From Polaromonas sp. (GTDB lineage Bacteria; Pseudomonadota; Gammaproteobacteria; Burkholderiales; Burkholderiaceae_C), in NCBI GenBank assembly GCA_013205645.1, contig JABMMH010000047.1:1-9624 (forward strand): a stretch of 9,624 bases of DNA, written 5' to 3'. The notes beneath the pieces are model-generated. The model did no database searches. It saw only the letters and a program-made list of their open reading frames with translations, and was not told where the DNA came from. Position numbers and translations under genes: made by a program. Shown in pieces: positions 1 to 7,642 of this stretch (its first letter is position 1; each line of letters opens with the position of its first letter).

Positions 1-1121
1 AAGCGCACCACCACTTGGGTTTCTTTCCAACCGCTTTTCTCAAAATGATGGTGCAATGGCGCCATCTTCAAGATGCGCCTACCGGTGCCGTATTTGCGTT
101 TGGTGTATTTGAAATAAGTCACCTGCAGCATGACCGACAAGGCCTCAACCACGAAGATGCCGCCCATGATGGCCAGCACGATTTCTTGGCGCACGATGAC
201 GGCGATGGTACCGAGCGCCGCACCCAGTGCCAGCGCGCCAACGTCGCCCATGAAAACCTGCGCCGGATGCGTGTTGAACCACAAGAAGGCCAAACCAGAA
301 CCCGCCATGGCGGCACAAAAAATCAGCAACTCGCCAGCACCCGGGATGTAGGGGAAGAACAAGTACTTGGAATAAACTGAACTGCCAGTGACGTAGGCAA
401 AAATGCCCAGCGCCGAACCCACCATCACCACCGGCATGATGGCCAGGCCATCGAGGCCATCAGTCAGGTTCACCGCGTTGCTGGAGCCGACGATCACCAA
501 GTAAGTGAGGATCACAAAACCGAGCACACCCAAGGGGTAGCTGATTTGCTTGAAGAAGGGCAGCAACAAACCGGCCTGCGGCGGCAAGCTGACATCAAAA
601 CCCGACTTGACCCAATTCACAAACAACTCGAACACGCGCAGGTTCGAGCTTTCCGAAATGCTGAACACCAGGTACAGCGCCGCCAGCAACCCAATCAAAG
701 ATTGCCACATGTATTTATCCCGTGAGCGCATGCCTTCGGGGTCTTTGCTGACCACTTTCTTCCAGTCGTCGGCCCAACCGATGGCACCAAAGCCCAGCAT
801 CACCACCAACACGATCCAGACAAAGCGGTTGCTCAAGTCGGCCCACAGCAAGGTCGAGATCGCAATCGCCAACAAAATCAACACACCGCCCATGGTTGGC
901 GTGCCGCTTTTGCTCAAGTGCGTTTGCATGGCGTATTCGCGGATCGGCTGGCCGATCTTCAACTCGGTCAGGCGGCGAATGACGATCGGACCGGCGATCA
1001 ATCCAATCAGCAAAGCCGTGAGTGCCGCCATGACGGCGCGCAAGGTGAGGTATTGGAAAACCCGGAAAAACCCGAATTCGGGCGACAGGGTCTGCAGCCA
1101 CTGAGCCAGACTTAAGAACAT
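1..1121 (-). CDS. mraY: Phospho-N-acetylmuramoyl-pentapeptide transferase MraY (3' end cut off by window)
   Basis: Integral membrane enzyme that transfers phospho-MurNAc-pentapeptide from UDP to undecaprenyl phosphate, making lipid I at the inner face of the cytoplasmic membrane. I translated the frame by hand: it begins MFLSLAQWLQ and stays open for 373 codons to the window edge. It shows several hydrophobic segments and the family signatures: TPTMGG (about residues 74-79), the catalytic Asp pair in GWADDW (115-120), NLTDGLDGLA (218-227), FMGDVG (290-295) and the HHHFEKSGW block (357-365). The family normally ends about 20 residues further on, so only the tail is missing. The ATG lies inside the last codons of murF (10-base overlap), behind an AAAGGA ribosome binding site, so translation is probably coupled to murF. 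Identity is very secure. Confidence 0.97.
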   Translation of the reverse strand, partial: MFLSLAQWLQTLSPEFGFFRVFQYLTLRAVMAALTALLIGLIAGPIVIRRLTELKIGQPIREYAMQTHLSKSGTPTMGGVLILLAIAISTLLWADLSNRFVWIVLVVMLGFGAIGWADDWKKVVSKDPEGMRSRDKYMWQSLIGLLAALYLVFSISESSNLRVFELFVNWVKSGFDVSLPPQAGLLLPFFKQISYPLGVLGFVILTYLVIVGSSNAVNLTDGLDGLAIMPVVMVGSALGIFAYVTGSSVYSKYLFFPYIPGAGELLIFCAAMAGSGLAFLWFNTHPAQVFMGDVGALALGAALGTIAVIVRQEIVLAIMGGIFVVEALSVMLQVTYFKYTKRKYGTGRRILKMAPLHHHFEKSGWKETQVVVR

Positions 1122-2518
1122 GTTTTTTCCTTTGCGGCGGCAGTGGCAGTAACTTGCACGCCTGCAGGTGTTGAAATGGCGTCGACCACGCGCTCCATCT
1201 TCATGAAGCGTGAGCCTTTGACCAGCACACTGGCGCAGTCAGGCAAGGTTTTTTGAACGTCAGCCATCAAAGCCTCAAAAGCAAGGTGGTGACGCGCGCC
1301 CTGAAAAGCCTCAGCTGCGTGTAGCGTCAGCTCGCCGGTGCAGACCAGCTGCTCAATGCCGCGTTGCAGCGCATAGGCGCCGATCTCTGTGTGAAATTCT
1401 GGACCGCGATCGCCGACTTCGCCCATGTCGCCCAAGACCAGCAAACGGGGTGCTGGCAATTCAGCCAACACATCAATGGCGGCACGGACGGAGTCCGGAT
1501 TCGCGTTGTAGCTGTCGTCAATCACGATCAGCGCGCGGCCTTCAAGCGTCATCGGCAGCGCGCGTGAACGGCCTTTGACCGGTGCGAAATTTGTCAGGCC
1601 TTCGGCAATAGCGCTCAGCGGCACGCCAGCCGCCAAAGCGCAAGCCGTTGCGGCCAAGGCGTTTTTCACGTTGTGGCGGCCGGCCACATTCAACTCAAAA
1701 GTCACGAGGCCAAGCGGTGTCTGCGCATTCACTTGCCAGCGCATGCCGTTCCATTCGGCGCTGGCCGTGACGTCGGCTTGGCCGGTCAATGCAAAGGTCA
1801 TGACGCGGCGCTTTCCAGCCAATGCGCGCCACAGCGGCGAGTAGTCTTCATCAGCCGGAAAGACGGCGACACCGTCTGTCGGCAGCGCAGACAGCACCGC
1901 ACCGTTTTCACGCGCCACGGCTTCCACACTGGCCATGAATTCGAGGTGCTCGCGTTGCGCGTTGTTGACCAGTGCAACGGTCGGCTGCGCCATGGCAGCC
2001 AGACCGGCGATTTCGCCCGGGTGGTTCATGCCCAGCTCGACCACGCCTGCGGCGTGATCAGCGCGCAAACGCAGCAAGGTCAGCGGCACGCCGATGTCGT
2101 TGTTGAAATTGCCTTCGGTGGCAAAAGCCTGCTCGCCTTTGAAGGCGCGCAGGATGGACGCGATCATTTGCGTCACGGTGGTCTTGCCGTTGCTGCCAGT
2201 GACCGCAATCAAGGGCAGTGAAAACTGTGCACGCCAAGCTGCCGCCAGCTGGCCTAACGCTGCTTTGCTATCAGGCACTTGCAAGCCTGGCAAACCAGCC
2301 TGCGGCAAGCCATGTTCAGCCAGCACGGCCACAGCGCCGTGCGACGCTGCTTGGCTTAAGAAGTCATGCGCATCAAAGCGCTCGCCCTTGAGCGCCACAA
2401 ACAAATCACCGTCGCGCAGGCTGCGGGTGTCGGTGTGCACGCGCGAAAAACGCACAGACGCATCCCCTACCCAAGTCGCCATGGGCAGATGTTGTTGAGC
2501 CTGGGCCAAGGTCATCAT
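1112..2518 (-). CDS. murF: UDP-N-acetylmuramoyl-tripeptide--D-alanyl-D-alanine ligase MurF
   Basis: Cytoplasmic ATP-dependent ligase that adds D-Ala-D-Ala to UDP-MurNAc-tripeptide, the last soluble step before MraY. The protein has 468 residues, normal for MurF. Visible in order: the N-terminal substrate domain with HTDTRSL (28-34) and LFVALKGERFDAHDF (39-53); the ATP-binding P-loop TGSNGKTT (107-114); EGNFNNDIGVPLTLL (135-149); the ELGMNHPGEI metal and catalytic region (161-170); NNAQREHLE (185-193); DDSYNANPDS (334-343); LGDMGEVGD (362-370); and the C-terminal VLVKGSR (431-437). The ATG start shares ATGA with the murE stop. A second ATG follows at once, so the start could be one codon later. 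I see no clear Shine-Dalgarno sequence before it, which suggests coupling to murE translation. Nothing is missing or truncated. Confidence 0.97.
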   Translation of the reverse strand: MMTLAQAQQHLPMATWVGDASVRFSRVHTDTRSLRDGDLFVALKGERFDAHDFLSQAASHGAVAVLAEHGLPQAGLPGLQVPDSKAALGQLAAAWRAQFSLPLIAVTGSNGKTTVTQMIASILRAFKGEQAFATEGNFNNDIGVPLTLLRLRADHAAGVVELGMNHPGEIAGLAAMAQPTVALVNNAQREHLEFMASVEAVARENGAVLSALPTDGVAVFPADEDYSPLWRALAGKRRVMTFALTGQADVTASAEWNGMRWQVNAQTPLGLVTFELNVAGRHNVKNALAATACALAAGVPLSAIAEGLTNFAPVKGRSRALPMTLEGRALIVIDDSYNANPDSVRAAIDVLAELPAPRLLVLGDMGEVGDRGPEFHTEIGAYALQRGIEQLVCTGELTLHAAEAFQGARHHLAFEALMADVQKTLPDCASVLVKGSRFMKMERVVDAISTPAGVQVTATAAAKEKTCS

Positions 2519-4032
2519 GACGTGTGGCTTGTCCCGGTGTTGGCGGTTGCGGCGTAAGCGGCCAAGGCGAGTTCGGCTTGTTCGCGGTCTGAGAAAGGAC
2601 GGCGCACGCCATGGATGTCTTGGTAACTTTCATGCCCTTTGCCGGCAATCAACACCACGTCTTGCGGACGTGCCTCCTGCAATGCAGCGGCAATCGCCAG
2701 CGCTCGGTCAGGCTGCTGAAGCACGGCTGCAGACACTGGCATGCCCGTCAGAATTTGCGCCATGATGTCGGCCGCTTCTTCGCTGCGTGGGTTGTCACTG
2801 GTCAGCACCACGTGATCGGCAAGGCGGCTGGCGACAGCGCCCATCAAGGGGCGCTTGCTGGCGTCACGGTCACCACCGCAGCCGAACAGGCACCAGAGTT
2901 TGCCACCGCGGCTTTGCGCTTGTGGCTGGAGTGCTTGCAGCGTTTTCTCCAGTGCGTCTGGCGTGTGCGCGTAATCAATCACGACCAAAGGTGCGGCTTC
3001 GGCCGTCAATGTTTCCATGCGGCCCGGCACTGCGGTCAGCGTGGCGCACACAGCGGCGATGGCCTTCAATGGCATACCGAGACTGCGCAATGCGCCGATC
3101 ACGCCCAGCAGATTGGAGACGTTGAATTCACCGACGACGGGGGCCGTCACTTGGCAAGCCATCTCGCCCTCGACCACTTCAAAACTCAGGGAGTCGAGGC
3201 CGTACTGAATCGAGCGTGCCATCAGCCGGGCTGGTCCGGTGCAGGAGACCGTCCAGACATCGAGCGTCTCCGTCGCCAGCACGGTCGCCAATTCAGCACC
3301 GTGCGCATCGTCAATATTCACCACCGCCGCTTGTAGACCCGGCCAGAAGAACAGCTGCTCTTTGGCAGCCCAGTAAGCGGCCATGGTGCCGTGGTAATCC
3401 AGATGGTCTTGCGTGAAGTTGGTGAAGATGGCGGTGTGGATCTGTGTCGCATCCAACCGACGCTCTTCAAGTCCAATCGACGAGGCCTCGACCGCGCAAG
3501 CCACAAAACCTTCATCCACCAGCGTGCGCAGTTGCGCTTGAAACAGCACTGGGTCGGGTGTTGTCAGACCATTAAAAACCAGCGCGCCGGGCTCACCCAT
3601 GCCCAAGGTACCCACCACAGCACAGTGCTGACCGAGTTGACTCAGCGCTTGCGCCATCCACCAAGCGGTGGACGTCTTGCCATTGGTGCCCGTCACAGCG
3701 ACGACAGACAACTCCAAGCTCGGCTCAGCAAAAAAGGCTGCGGCAATCGGTGCGGCAGCACTTTTAAGCCCCGCATAGGTCGCTACCCGAGCGTCATCGA
3801 TCAAGTTGCCAATCTGCGCTCCTTCGGCTTCGATCAGACACGCCGTAGCGCCTGCCGCCAAGACCTCTGGTAAAAAATGCCGTGCATCGTTGGCGGCACC
3901 TGGCCAGGCCATGAAGCCGTCGCCTGGTCGTACGCGCCTGCTGTCGGCTACCAGTGTCCCGCTGACATGTTGGCGCAACCAGTGCGCAGCCTCTTTAGGG
4001 GTGCTGAGCGTTTTACGTTTGTGAGTGTTCAA
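2515..4032 (-). CDS. murE: UDP-N-acetylmuramoyl-tripeptide synthetase (meso-DAP-adding) MurE
   Basis: Cytoplasmic ATP-dependent Mur ligase that adds the third stem-peptide residue to UDP-MurNAc-L-Ala-D-Glu. The 505-residue protein shows DSRRVRPGDGF (30-40), the P-loop TGTNGKTS (114-121), LTTPDP (156-161), the VEASSIGL segment (181-188), TNFTQDHLDYHG (204-215), the Lys expected to be carbamylated in AAKEQLF (K224), DYAHTPDAL (353-361), GCGGDRDASKRP (384-395), the DNPR motif (413-416) and AGKGHE (463-468). DNPR is the known signature of enzymes using meso-diaminopimelate rather than lysine. The start is a TTG whose last two bases plus A form the ftsI TGA stop (4-base overlap). A strong GAGGAG sits 5 bases upstream, and no in-frame ATG occurs until about residue 41, so the TTG is well supported. 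The 3' end overlaps murF by 4 bases. Confidence 0.96.
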   Translation of the reverse strand: MNTHKRKTLSTPKEAAHWLRQHVSGTLVADSRRVRPGDGFMAWPGAANDARHFLPEVLAAGATACLIEAEGAQIGNLIDDARVATYAGLKSAAAPIAAAFFAEPSLELSVVAVTGTNGKTSTAWWMAQALSQLGQHCAVVGTLGMGEPGALVFNGLTTPDPVLFQAQLRTLVDEGFVACAVEASSIGLEERRLDATQIHTAIFTNFTQDHLDYHGTMAAYWAAKEQLFFWPGLQAAVVNIDDAHGAELATVLATETLDVWTVSCTGPARLMARSIQYGLDSLSFEVVEGEMACQVTAPVVGEFNVSNLLGVIGALRSLGMPLKAIAAVCATLTAVPGRMETLTAEAAPLVVIDYAHTPDALEKTLQALQPQAQSRGGKLWCLFGCGGDRDASKRPLMGAVASRLADHVVLTSDNPRSEEAADIMAQILTGMPVSAAVLQQPDRALAIAAALQEARPQDVVLIAGKGHESYQDIHGVRRPFSDREQAELALAAYAATANTGTSHTS

Positions 4033-5762
4033 AATGACTCCTCGACTGGGTTGGTCACGATCAGCGGCTTGACCGCCACATCAGGGGGCAGGCCCATCAT
4101 CCGCAAGGTCTGCTGCACGGTTTCACTGAAAACGGGCGCGGCCACCACGCCGCCAAAATACTGACCGGTGCTGGGTTCATCGATCATCACGGCGACGATG
4201 ATGCGCGGCGTCTCAATTGGCGCCATGCCGGTGAACCAAGCACGGTATTTGTTGGCGGCGTAACCCTTGCCCGCTTGCTTGCGTGCGGTGCCGGACTTGC
4301 CTCCCACCGAGTAGCCAACGGTCTGCGCCAATTGACCCGTGCCGCCAGGCGCTGCGGCCATCTGCAACATGCGGCGCACGGCATGCGCGGTGTCAGGCGA
4401 GAAGACCCGGACACCGACGGCCGGCTCGGTGCTCTTGAGCATGGTCAGCGGAATGATCCGACCGTCATGGGCGAAGGCCGTGTAGGAATGCGCCATTTGA
4501 AACAGCGACGCCGACAAGCCATAGCCGTAAGACATCGTGGCCTGCTCTATCGGGCGCCAAGTCTTCCAAGGACGCACGCGACCCGTGACAACGCCAGGGA
4601 ACTTGATTTGCGGTTTTTGTCCGTAGCCAAGCGCGGTGTAGGTGTCCCACATTTCATTGGGGCTCAACTTTTGCGCGATCTTTAATGCACCGACGTTGCT
4701 TGATTTTTGGATCACGCCTTCGACGGTCAGGGTGCCGTAGTCATGGGTATCGCGGATCGTGAAACCACCCATGGTGAAGCGACCTGGCCCAGTTTCAATG
4801 AGGGTCTGCGGCGTCACGCGACCGGCTTCTAACGCTATCGCCACCGTGATCGGCTTCATGGTCGAGCCGGGCTCGAAGGTGTCGGTCACCGCCCGGTTGC
4901 GCAGTTGCTCGCCGCTGAGGTTGCTGCGCTTGTCGGGGATGTAGCTCGGGTAATTGGCCAGCGCCAGCACTTCGCCGGTGACGGCGTCGAGCACCACCAC
5001 GCTGCCGGCCTTGGCCTTGAAGGCCAACACTGTTTCACGCAATTTTTGATAGGCGAAGAACTGCACCTTGCTGTCAATCGACAGCTGCAGGTCTTTGCCA
5101 TCGACCGGCGGCTCCTGCTCGCGCAGGTCTTCGATGACACGACCCAGCCGGTCCTTGATGACGCGGCGCGAACCAGCGCGCCCGCTCAGCTCGTCATTGA
5201 AGGAAAGCTCCATGCCTTCCTGGCCCATATTTTCAACATTCGCAAAGCCCACAACGTGGGCCGTCGCTTCACCATCGGGGTACTGCCGCTTGTACTCTTT
5301 GCGCTGGTACAGACCCTTGATGTTCAGGGCAACAATTTTTTTCGCGATCGGCTCATCGACTTGCCGCTTCAGCCAAACAAAGTTCCGGTCTTCCTTGCTC
5401 AACCGTGAATCCAAAACAGAAACCGGCATGTCGAGCAGGCTCGCCAGTTCAGCCAACTGCTGCGGGCTGATGACGACGTCTTCGGGCGTGGCCCAGATAC
5501 TTTGTGCCGGGATGCTTGACGCCAAAATCAGACCATTGCGGTCCAAGATGCGGCCACGGCTGGCGGGCAATTCCAAGGTGCGAACAAAGCGCACCTCACC
5601 TTGTCGCTGGAAAAACTCATTGCCGAAAATCTGAATGTGCGCCGCGCGTGCAGCCAAACCCGCAAAACCCAGGGCGATGGCAGCCACGATGAACTTACTG
5701 CGCCAGACCGGCGTCTTGCTGGCCAACAGCGGGCTTGAGCTGTAACGAACGCTGCGGCTCAT
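4029..5762 (-). CDS. ftsI: Peptidoglycan D,D-transpeptidase FtsI (PBP3)
   Basis: Septum-specific class B penicillin-binding protein that cross-links new peptidoglycan at the division site with the FtsW glycosyltransferase. The 577-residue protein has a short cytoplasmic tail and one membrane anchor (about residues 23-45). The PBP-dimer (pedestal) domain begins at SRGRILDRNG (68-77). The transpeptidase domain carries the three penicillin-binding motifs: STMK (300-303, nucleophile Ser300), SSN (354-356) and KSGT (489-492). Most relatives have KTGT as the third motif; the Ser form is conservative. PYP-type landmarks such as EPGSTMKP and MSYGYG are intact. The ATG overlaps the ftsL stop by 4 bases with little Shine-Dalgarno signal, implying coupling. 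The 3' end overlaps murE, whose ribosome binding site lies in the last ftsI codons. Confidence 0.97.
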   Translation of the reverse strand: MSRSVRYSSSPLLASKTPVWRSKFIVAAIALGFAGLAARAAHIQIFGNEFFQRQGEVRFVRTLELPASRGRILDRNGLILASSIPAQSIWATPEDVVISPQQLAELASLLDMPVSVLDSRLSKEDRNFVWLKRQVDEPIAKKIVALNIKGLYQRKEYKRQYPDGEATAHVVGFANVENMGQEGMELSFNDELSGRAGSRRVIKDRLGRVIEDLREQEPPVDGKDLQLSIDSKVQFFAYQKLRETVLAFKAKAGSVVVLDAVTGEVLALANYPSYIPDKRSNLSGEQLRNRAVTDTFEPGSTMKPITVAIALEAGRVTPQTLIETGPGRFTMGGFTIRDTHDYGTLTVEGVIQKSSNVGALKIAQKLSPNEMWDTYTALGYGQKPQIKFPGVVTGRVRPWKTWRPIEQATMSYGYGLSASLFQMAHSYTAFAHDGRIIPLTMLKSTEPAVGVRVFSPDTAHAVRRMLQMAAAPGGTGQLAQTVGYSVGGKSGTARKQAGKGYAANKYRAWFTGMAPIETPRIIVAVMIDEPSTGQYFGGVVAAPVFSETVQQTLRMMGLPPDVAVKPLIVTNPVEESF

Positions 5763-6055
5763 GGCTTGCCCGGGGTCGCAGCAGCGGCGGCGTCACGGTA
5801 AGGGACATATTGCGTGATGGCGGCGGTAGCCGGCAACATCTGCAGCTTGTCCTTGGCCAACTTATCGACACGCAGCGGCGTCGCCTGTGAGCGTCTTTCA
5901 GCCTGCAGGGTTTCGTTGTCAATCTCCAGCTTCTGCCCTTGCGTGGTGGCTTTTTCAAGTTCCACAAAAATCCGGCGCGACTCGTATTGCGTGCGCACCA
6001 AATACAGCGCCGTCAGCAAGACCGCCACCAGCAGCAACAGGTTGACGCGGGTCAA
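5759..6055 (-). CDS. ftsL: Cell division protein FtsL
   Basis: Small bitopic inner-membrane protein of the divisome; with FtsB and FtsQ it helps recruit and activate FtsW/FtsI. The 98-residue product has a very short cytoplasmic start, one hydrophobic span (about residues 4-20, LLLLVAVLLTALYLV), then a heptad-like periplasmic segment (about 25-60) and the conserved patch LRVDKLAKDKLQM. This is the usual size and shape of FtsL, which is poorly conserved in sequence; its place between rsmH and ftsI settles the identity. The start is TTG, overlapping the rsmH stop as TTGA, with GAGGTG 5 bases upstream. There is no nearby in-frame ATG, and the resulting MTRVN start resembles FtsL in related genera. 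The 3' end overlaps ftsI by 4 bases. Confidence 0.92.
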   Translation of the reverse strand: MTRVNLLLLVAVLLTALYLVRTQYESRRIFVELEKATTQGQKLEIDNETLQAERRSQATPLRVDKLAKDKLQMLPATAAITQYVPYRDAAAAATPGKP

Positions 6056-6969
6056 GCTGGCACCTCGGTGCGTTCAGCCACGCGCATCATGGCGCTGCGG
6101 GAGCGCGGGTTGCCGGAGACTTCAGCTTCAGAGGGTTTGACGCGGCCCAGCGCGTTGAGCTTCATCGCCTTGGGCTCGGCAAACGGCGCACGGCGATCGA
6201 ACACCTCGCGCGAATGTTCAGCGATGAACTGCTTGACGATGCGGTCTTCGAGCGAGTGGAAACTGATCACCACCAGACGCCCTCCAGGTTGCAAGACTTT
6301 TAAAGATGCGACTAACGCCTGTTGCAACTCTTCAAGCTCGGCATTGATGAAAATCCGAAAAGCTTGAAATGTGCGCGTTGCAGGGTCCTTACCCGGCTCG
6401 CGGGTTTTGACCGCGCTAGCCACGACTTCGGCCAATTCAGCGGTGCTCCCAAGTGGGCCCCGTTCGTTGCGCCAACGATCAATCGCCTTTGCAACCTGCC
6501 CAGCAAACCGTTCTTCGCCGTATTCACGTATGACCTCCGTCATGCTTTCTATGGATGCATCGGCCAGCCACTCGGCCACGCTCTGGCCACGGGTGGTGTC
6601 CATGCGCATGTCGAGCGGCCCATTGCCGCGAAAGGAAAAACCGCGTGCCGCGTTGTCGATCTGCGGCGAACTCACACCCAGATCCAGCAAAATCCCGCTG
6701 GCACTGCTGGCCGGCAACTCGCCCAAATGGCTGAAGCCCTCGTGGCGAATGTTGAAGCGCGGGTCGTTGATCGTGGCCGCCTCGGCAATCGCATCCAAGT
6801 CTTTGTCGAACGCTGTCAGCCGACCTTGCGGCGACAGCTTTGAAAGAATCAAGCGTGAGTGACCGCCACGGCCAAAGGTCGCGTCGATGTAATGTCCGTC
6901 CGGGTTGAGCTGCAGCGCGTCGACTGCTTCGTTCAACAAGACGGTGCGGTGTGTCCATGTATCTTGCAC
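6052..6969 (-). CDS. rsmH: 16S rRNA (cytosine-1402-N4)-methyltransferase RsmH (MraW)
   Basis: SAM-dependent methyltransferase that modifies the N4 of C1402 in the decoding centre of 16S rRNA. The 305-residue protein is normal length. Visible motifs: HRTVLLNEAVDAL (7-19), the SAM-binding DATFGRGGHS (29-38), DLGVSSPQID, GPLDMRMD, the helical-domain segment EYGEERFAGQVAKAI, FQAFRIFIN, ISFHSLEDRIVK and the C-terminal NPRSRSAMMRVAE. The start chosen is GTG, 9 bases after the mraZ stop; it places HRTVL at the expected distance from the N-terminus, and no good ATG alternative exists in frame. The Shine-Dalgarno signal is weak, so coupling to mraZ translation is likely. The stop overlaps the ftsL start by 4 bases. 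Confidence 0.96.
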   Translation of the reverse strand: MQDTWTHRTVLLNEAVDALQLNPDGHYIDATFGRGGHSRLILSKLSPQGRLTAFDKDLDAIAEAATINDPRFNIRHEGFSHLGELPASSASGILLDLGVSSPQIDNAARGFSFRGNGPLDMRMDTTRGQSVAEWLADASIESMTEVIREYGEERFAGQVAKAIDRWRNERGPLGSTAELAEVVASAVKTREPGKDPATRTFQAFRIFINAELEELQQALVASLKVLQPGGRLVVISFHSLEDRIVKQFIAEHSREVFDRRAPFAEPKAMKLNALGRVKPSEAEVSGNPRSRSAMMRVAERTEVPA

Positions 6970-6978
6970 CGTGGTCTT

Positions 6979-7407
6979 TCAGAACGAAAAGTCCTTGAAG
7001 ACGTCGGGCATCTCGCCCTTCATCTGCTCAGCCTCTTGGGCCGCGTAAGTGGCTGAATCCCACAATTCAAAGTAAGCGCCCATGCCAAGCAGCACCGTGT
7101 CCTTGCTGATACCGGCAGCAGCCCGCAGTTCGGGCGAGACCAGTACACGGCCGGTTGCGTCTAAATCCACATCCATGGCGTTGCCTAGGAAAATGCGCTT
7201 CCACCATTGGGCTTGCATGGGCAAGGAGGCGATCCGCTCGCGGAATTTTTCCCACTCGTTGCGAGGAAAAATCATCAGGCAACCGTGCGGGTGTTTGGTG
7301 ATGGTGAGCTGGCTTGCGGCGGTGGCGCTCAGCACGTCACGATACCGGGTCGGCACTGAAAGCCGACCTTTGGCATCGAGAACAATGGAAGACGCACCTT
7401 GGAACAC
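6979..7407 (-). CDS. mraZ: Transcriptional regulator MraZ
   Basis: First gene of the dcw cluster and its DNA-binding regulator; known MraZ proteins form rings of many subunits and bind direct repeats upstream of their own operon. The 142-residue protein has two SpoVT/AbrB-like halves, each with a DxxGR signature: LDAKGRLSVPTRYRD (about 10-24) and LDATGRVLVSPELR in the second half. The start is GTG: it gives the family-typical MFxGA beginning (MFQGASSIVLD), with AAAGGG upstream as ribosome binding site. The array of repeats 18-54 bases upstream of the start is very probably its own operator. No ATG start is available nearby. Length and motifs are normal. Confidence 0.95.
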   Translation of the reverse strand: MFQGASSIVLDAKGRLSVPTRYRDVLSATAASQLTITKHPHGCLMIFPRNEWEKFRERIASLPMQAQWWKRIFLGNAMDVDLDATGRVLVSPELRAAAGISKDTVLLGMGAYFELWDSATYAAQEAEQMKGEMPDVFKDFSF

Positions 7408-7424
7408 TGGCTCAGCCCTTTAAA

Positions 7425-7461
7425 ACACTTTTCACCACAAAACTGCACTTTTCACCACTTT
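7425..7461 (-). promoter_or_regulatory. Predicted MraZ operator: four 7-base boxes phased at 10 bp
   Basis: Reading the minus strand toward mraZ, four heptamers occur with their starts exactly 10 bases apart and 3-base spacers: AAAGTGG (7461-7455), AAAGTGC (7451-7445), TTTGTGG (7441-7435) and AAAGTGT (7431-7425). GTG is invariant in all four. A fifth, weaker match AAAGGGC (7421-7415) continues the phase and doubles as the mraZ ribosome binding site. Published MraZ sites are direct repeats with one helical turn of spacing, TGGGN-type in E. coli and AAAGTG-type in Mollicutes; this array matches the latter form closely. The periodicity is seen directly. MraZ binding and autoregulation are inferred. 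Confidence 0.8.
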
Positions 7462-7484
7462 ATCAGGAATCCGACACGAAGCAA
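7457..7484 (-). promoter_or_regulatory. Weak candidate sigma-70 promoter for the dcw operon
   Basis: On the minus strand TTGCTT (7484-7479) and TAAAGT (7462-7457) are 16 bases apart, matching 3 of 6 and 4 of 6 consensus positions. The -10 element would overlap the first MraZ box, which suits repression by MraZ. The match is poor and several other AT-rich hexamers lie just upstream (7490-7530), so this is only a candidate. Confidence 0.28.
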
Positions 7485-7569
7485 GTGGCGCTTAAGAATA
7501 ATTTTCAATGAAATCAATGACTTAGAGCGGCTTCAGCAAGTTGCATGCAGCTAAAAGTTGTTCTAAATT

Positions 7570-7599
7570 AAGCACTTAGCGAAGGCTGTGAAAGTGCTT
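7570..7599. repeat. Inverted repeat, 8-base arms, 14-base loop
   Basis: The arms AAGCACTT (7570-7577) and AAGTGCTT (7592-7599) are perfect reverse complements. They lie in the AT-rich part of the gap between dksA and mraZ. No T-run follows on the minus strand, so it does not look like a standard terminator. The arms contain AAGTGC, the core of the MraZ boxes, on both strands; this could be a remote operator or chance. Confidence 0.4.
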
Positions 7600-7642
7600 T
7601 CTCAGGGATTTCCAGCCACGACAAAGTTGTGACAAAAAATGG

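Noticed and set aside
550..1104. 184-codon plus-strand open frame and a 128-codon minus-strand frame (715-1101)
   Set aside because: Both are shadows of mraY, which reads in a third frame with all its membrane and catalytic motifs.
2611..3336. 241-codon plus-strand open frame
   Set aside because: It is antisense to murE, whose Mur-ligase motifs are continuous here; no recognisable domain on the plus strand.
7542..7549. Palindrome TGCATGCA in the mraZ upstream region
   Set aside because: An isolated 8-base palindrome with no second copy or promoter relation; expected by chance.
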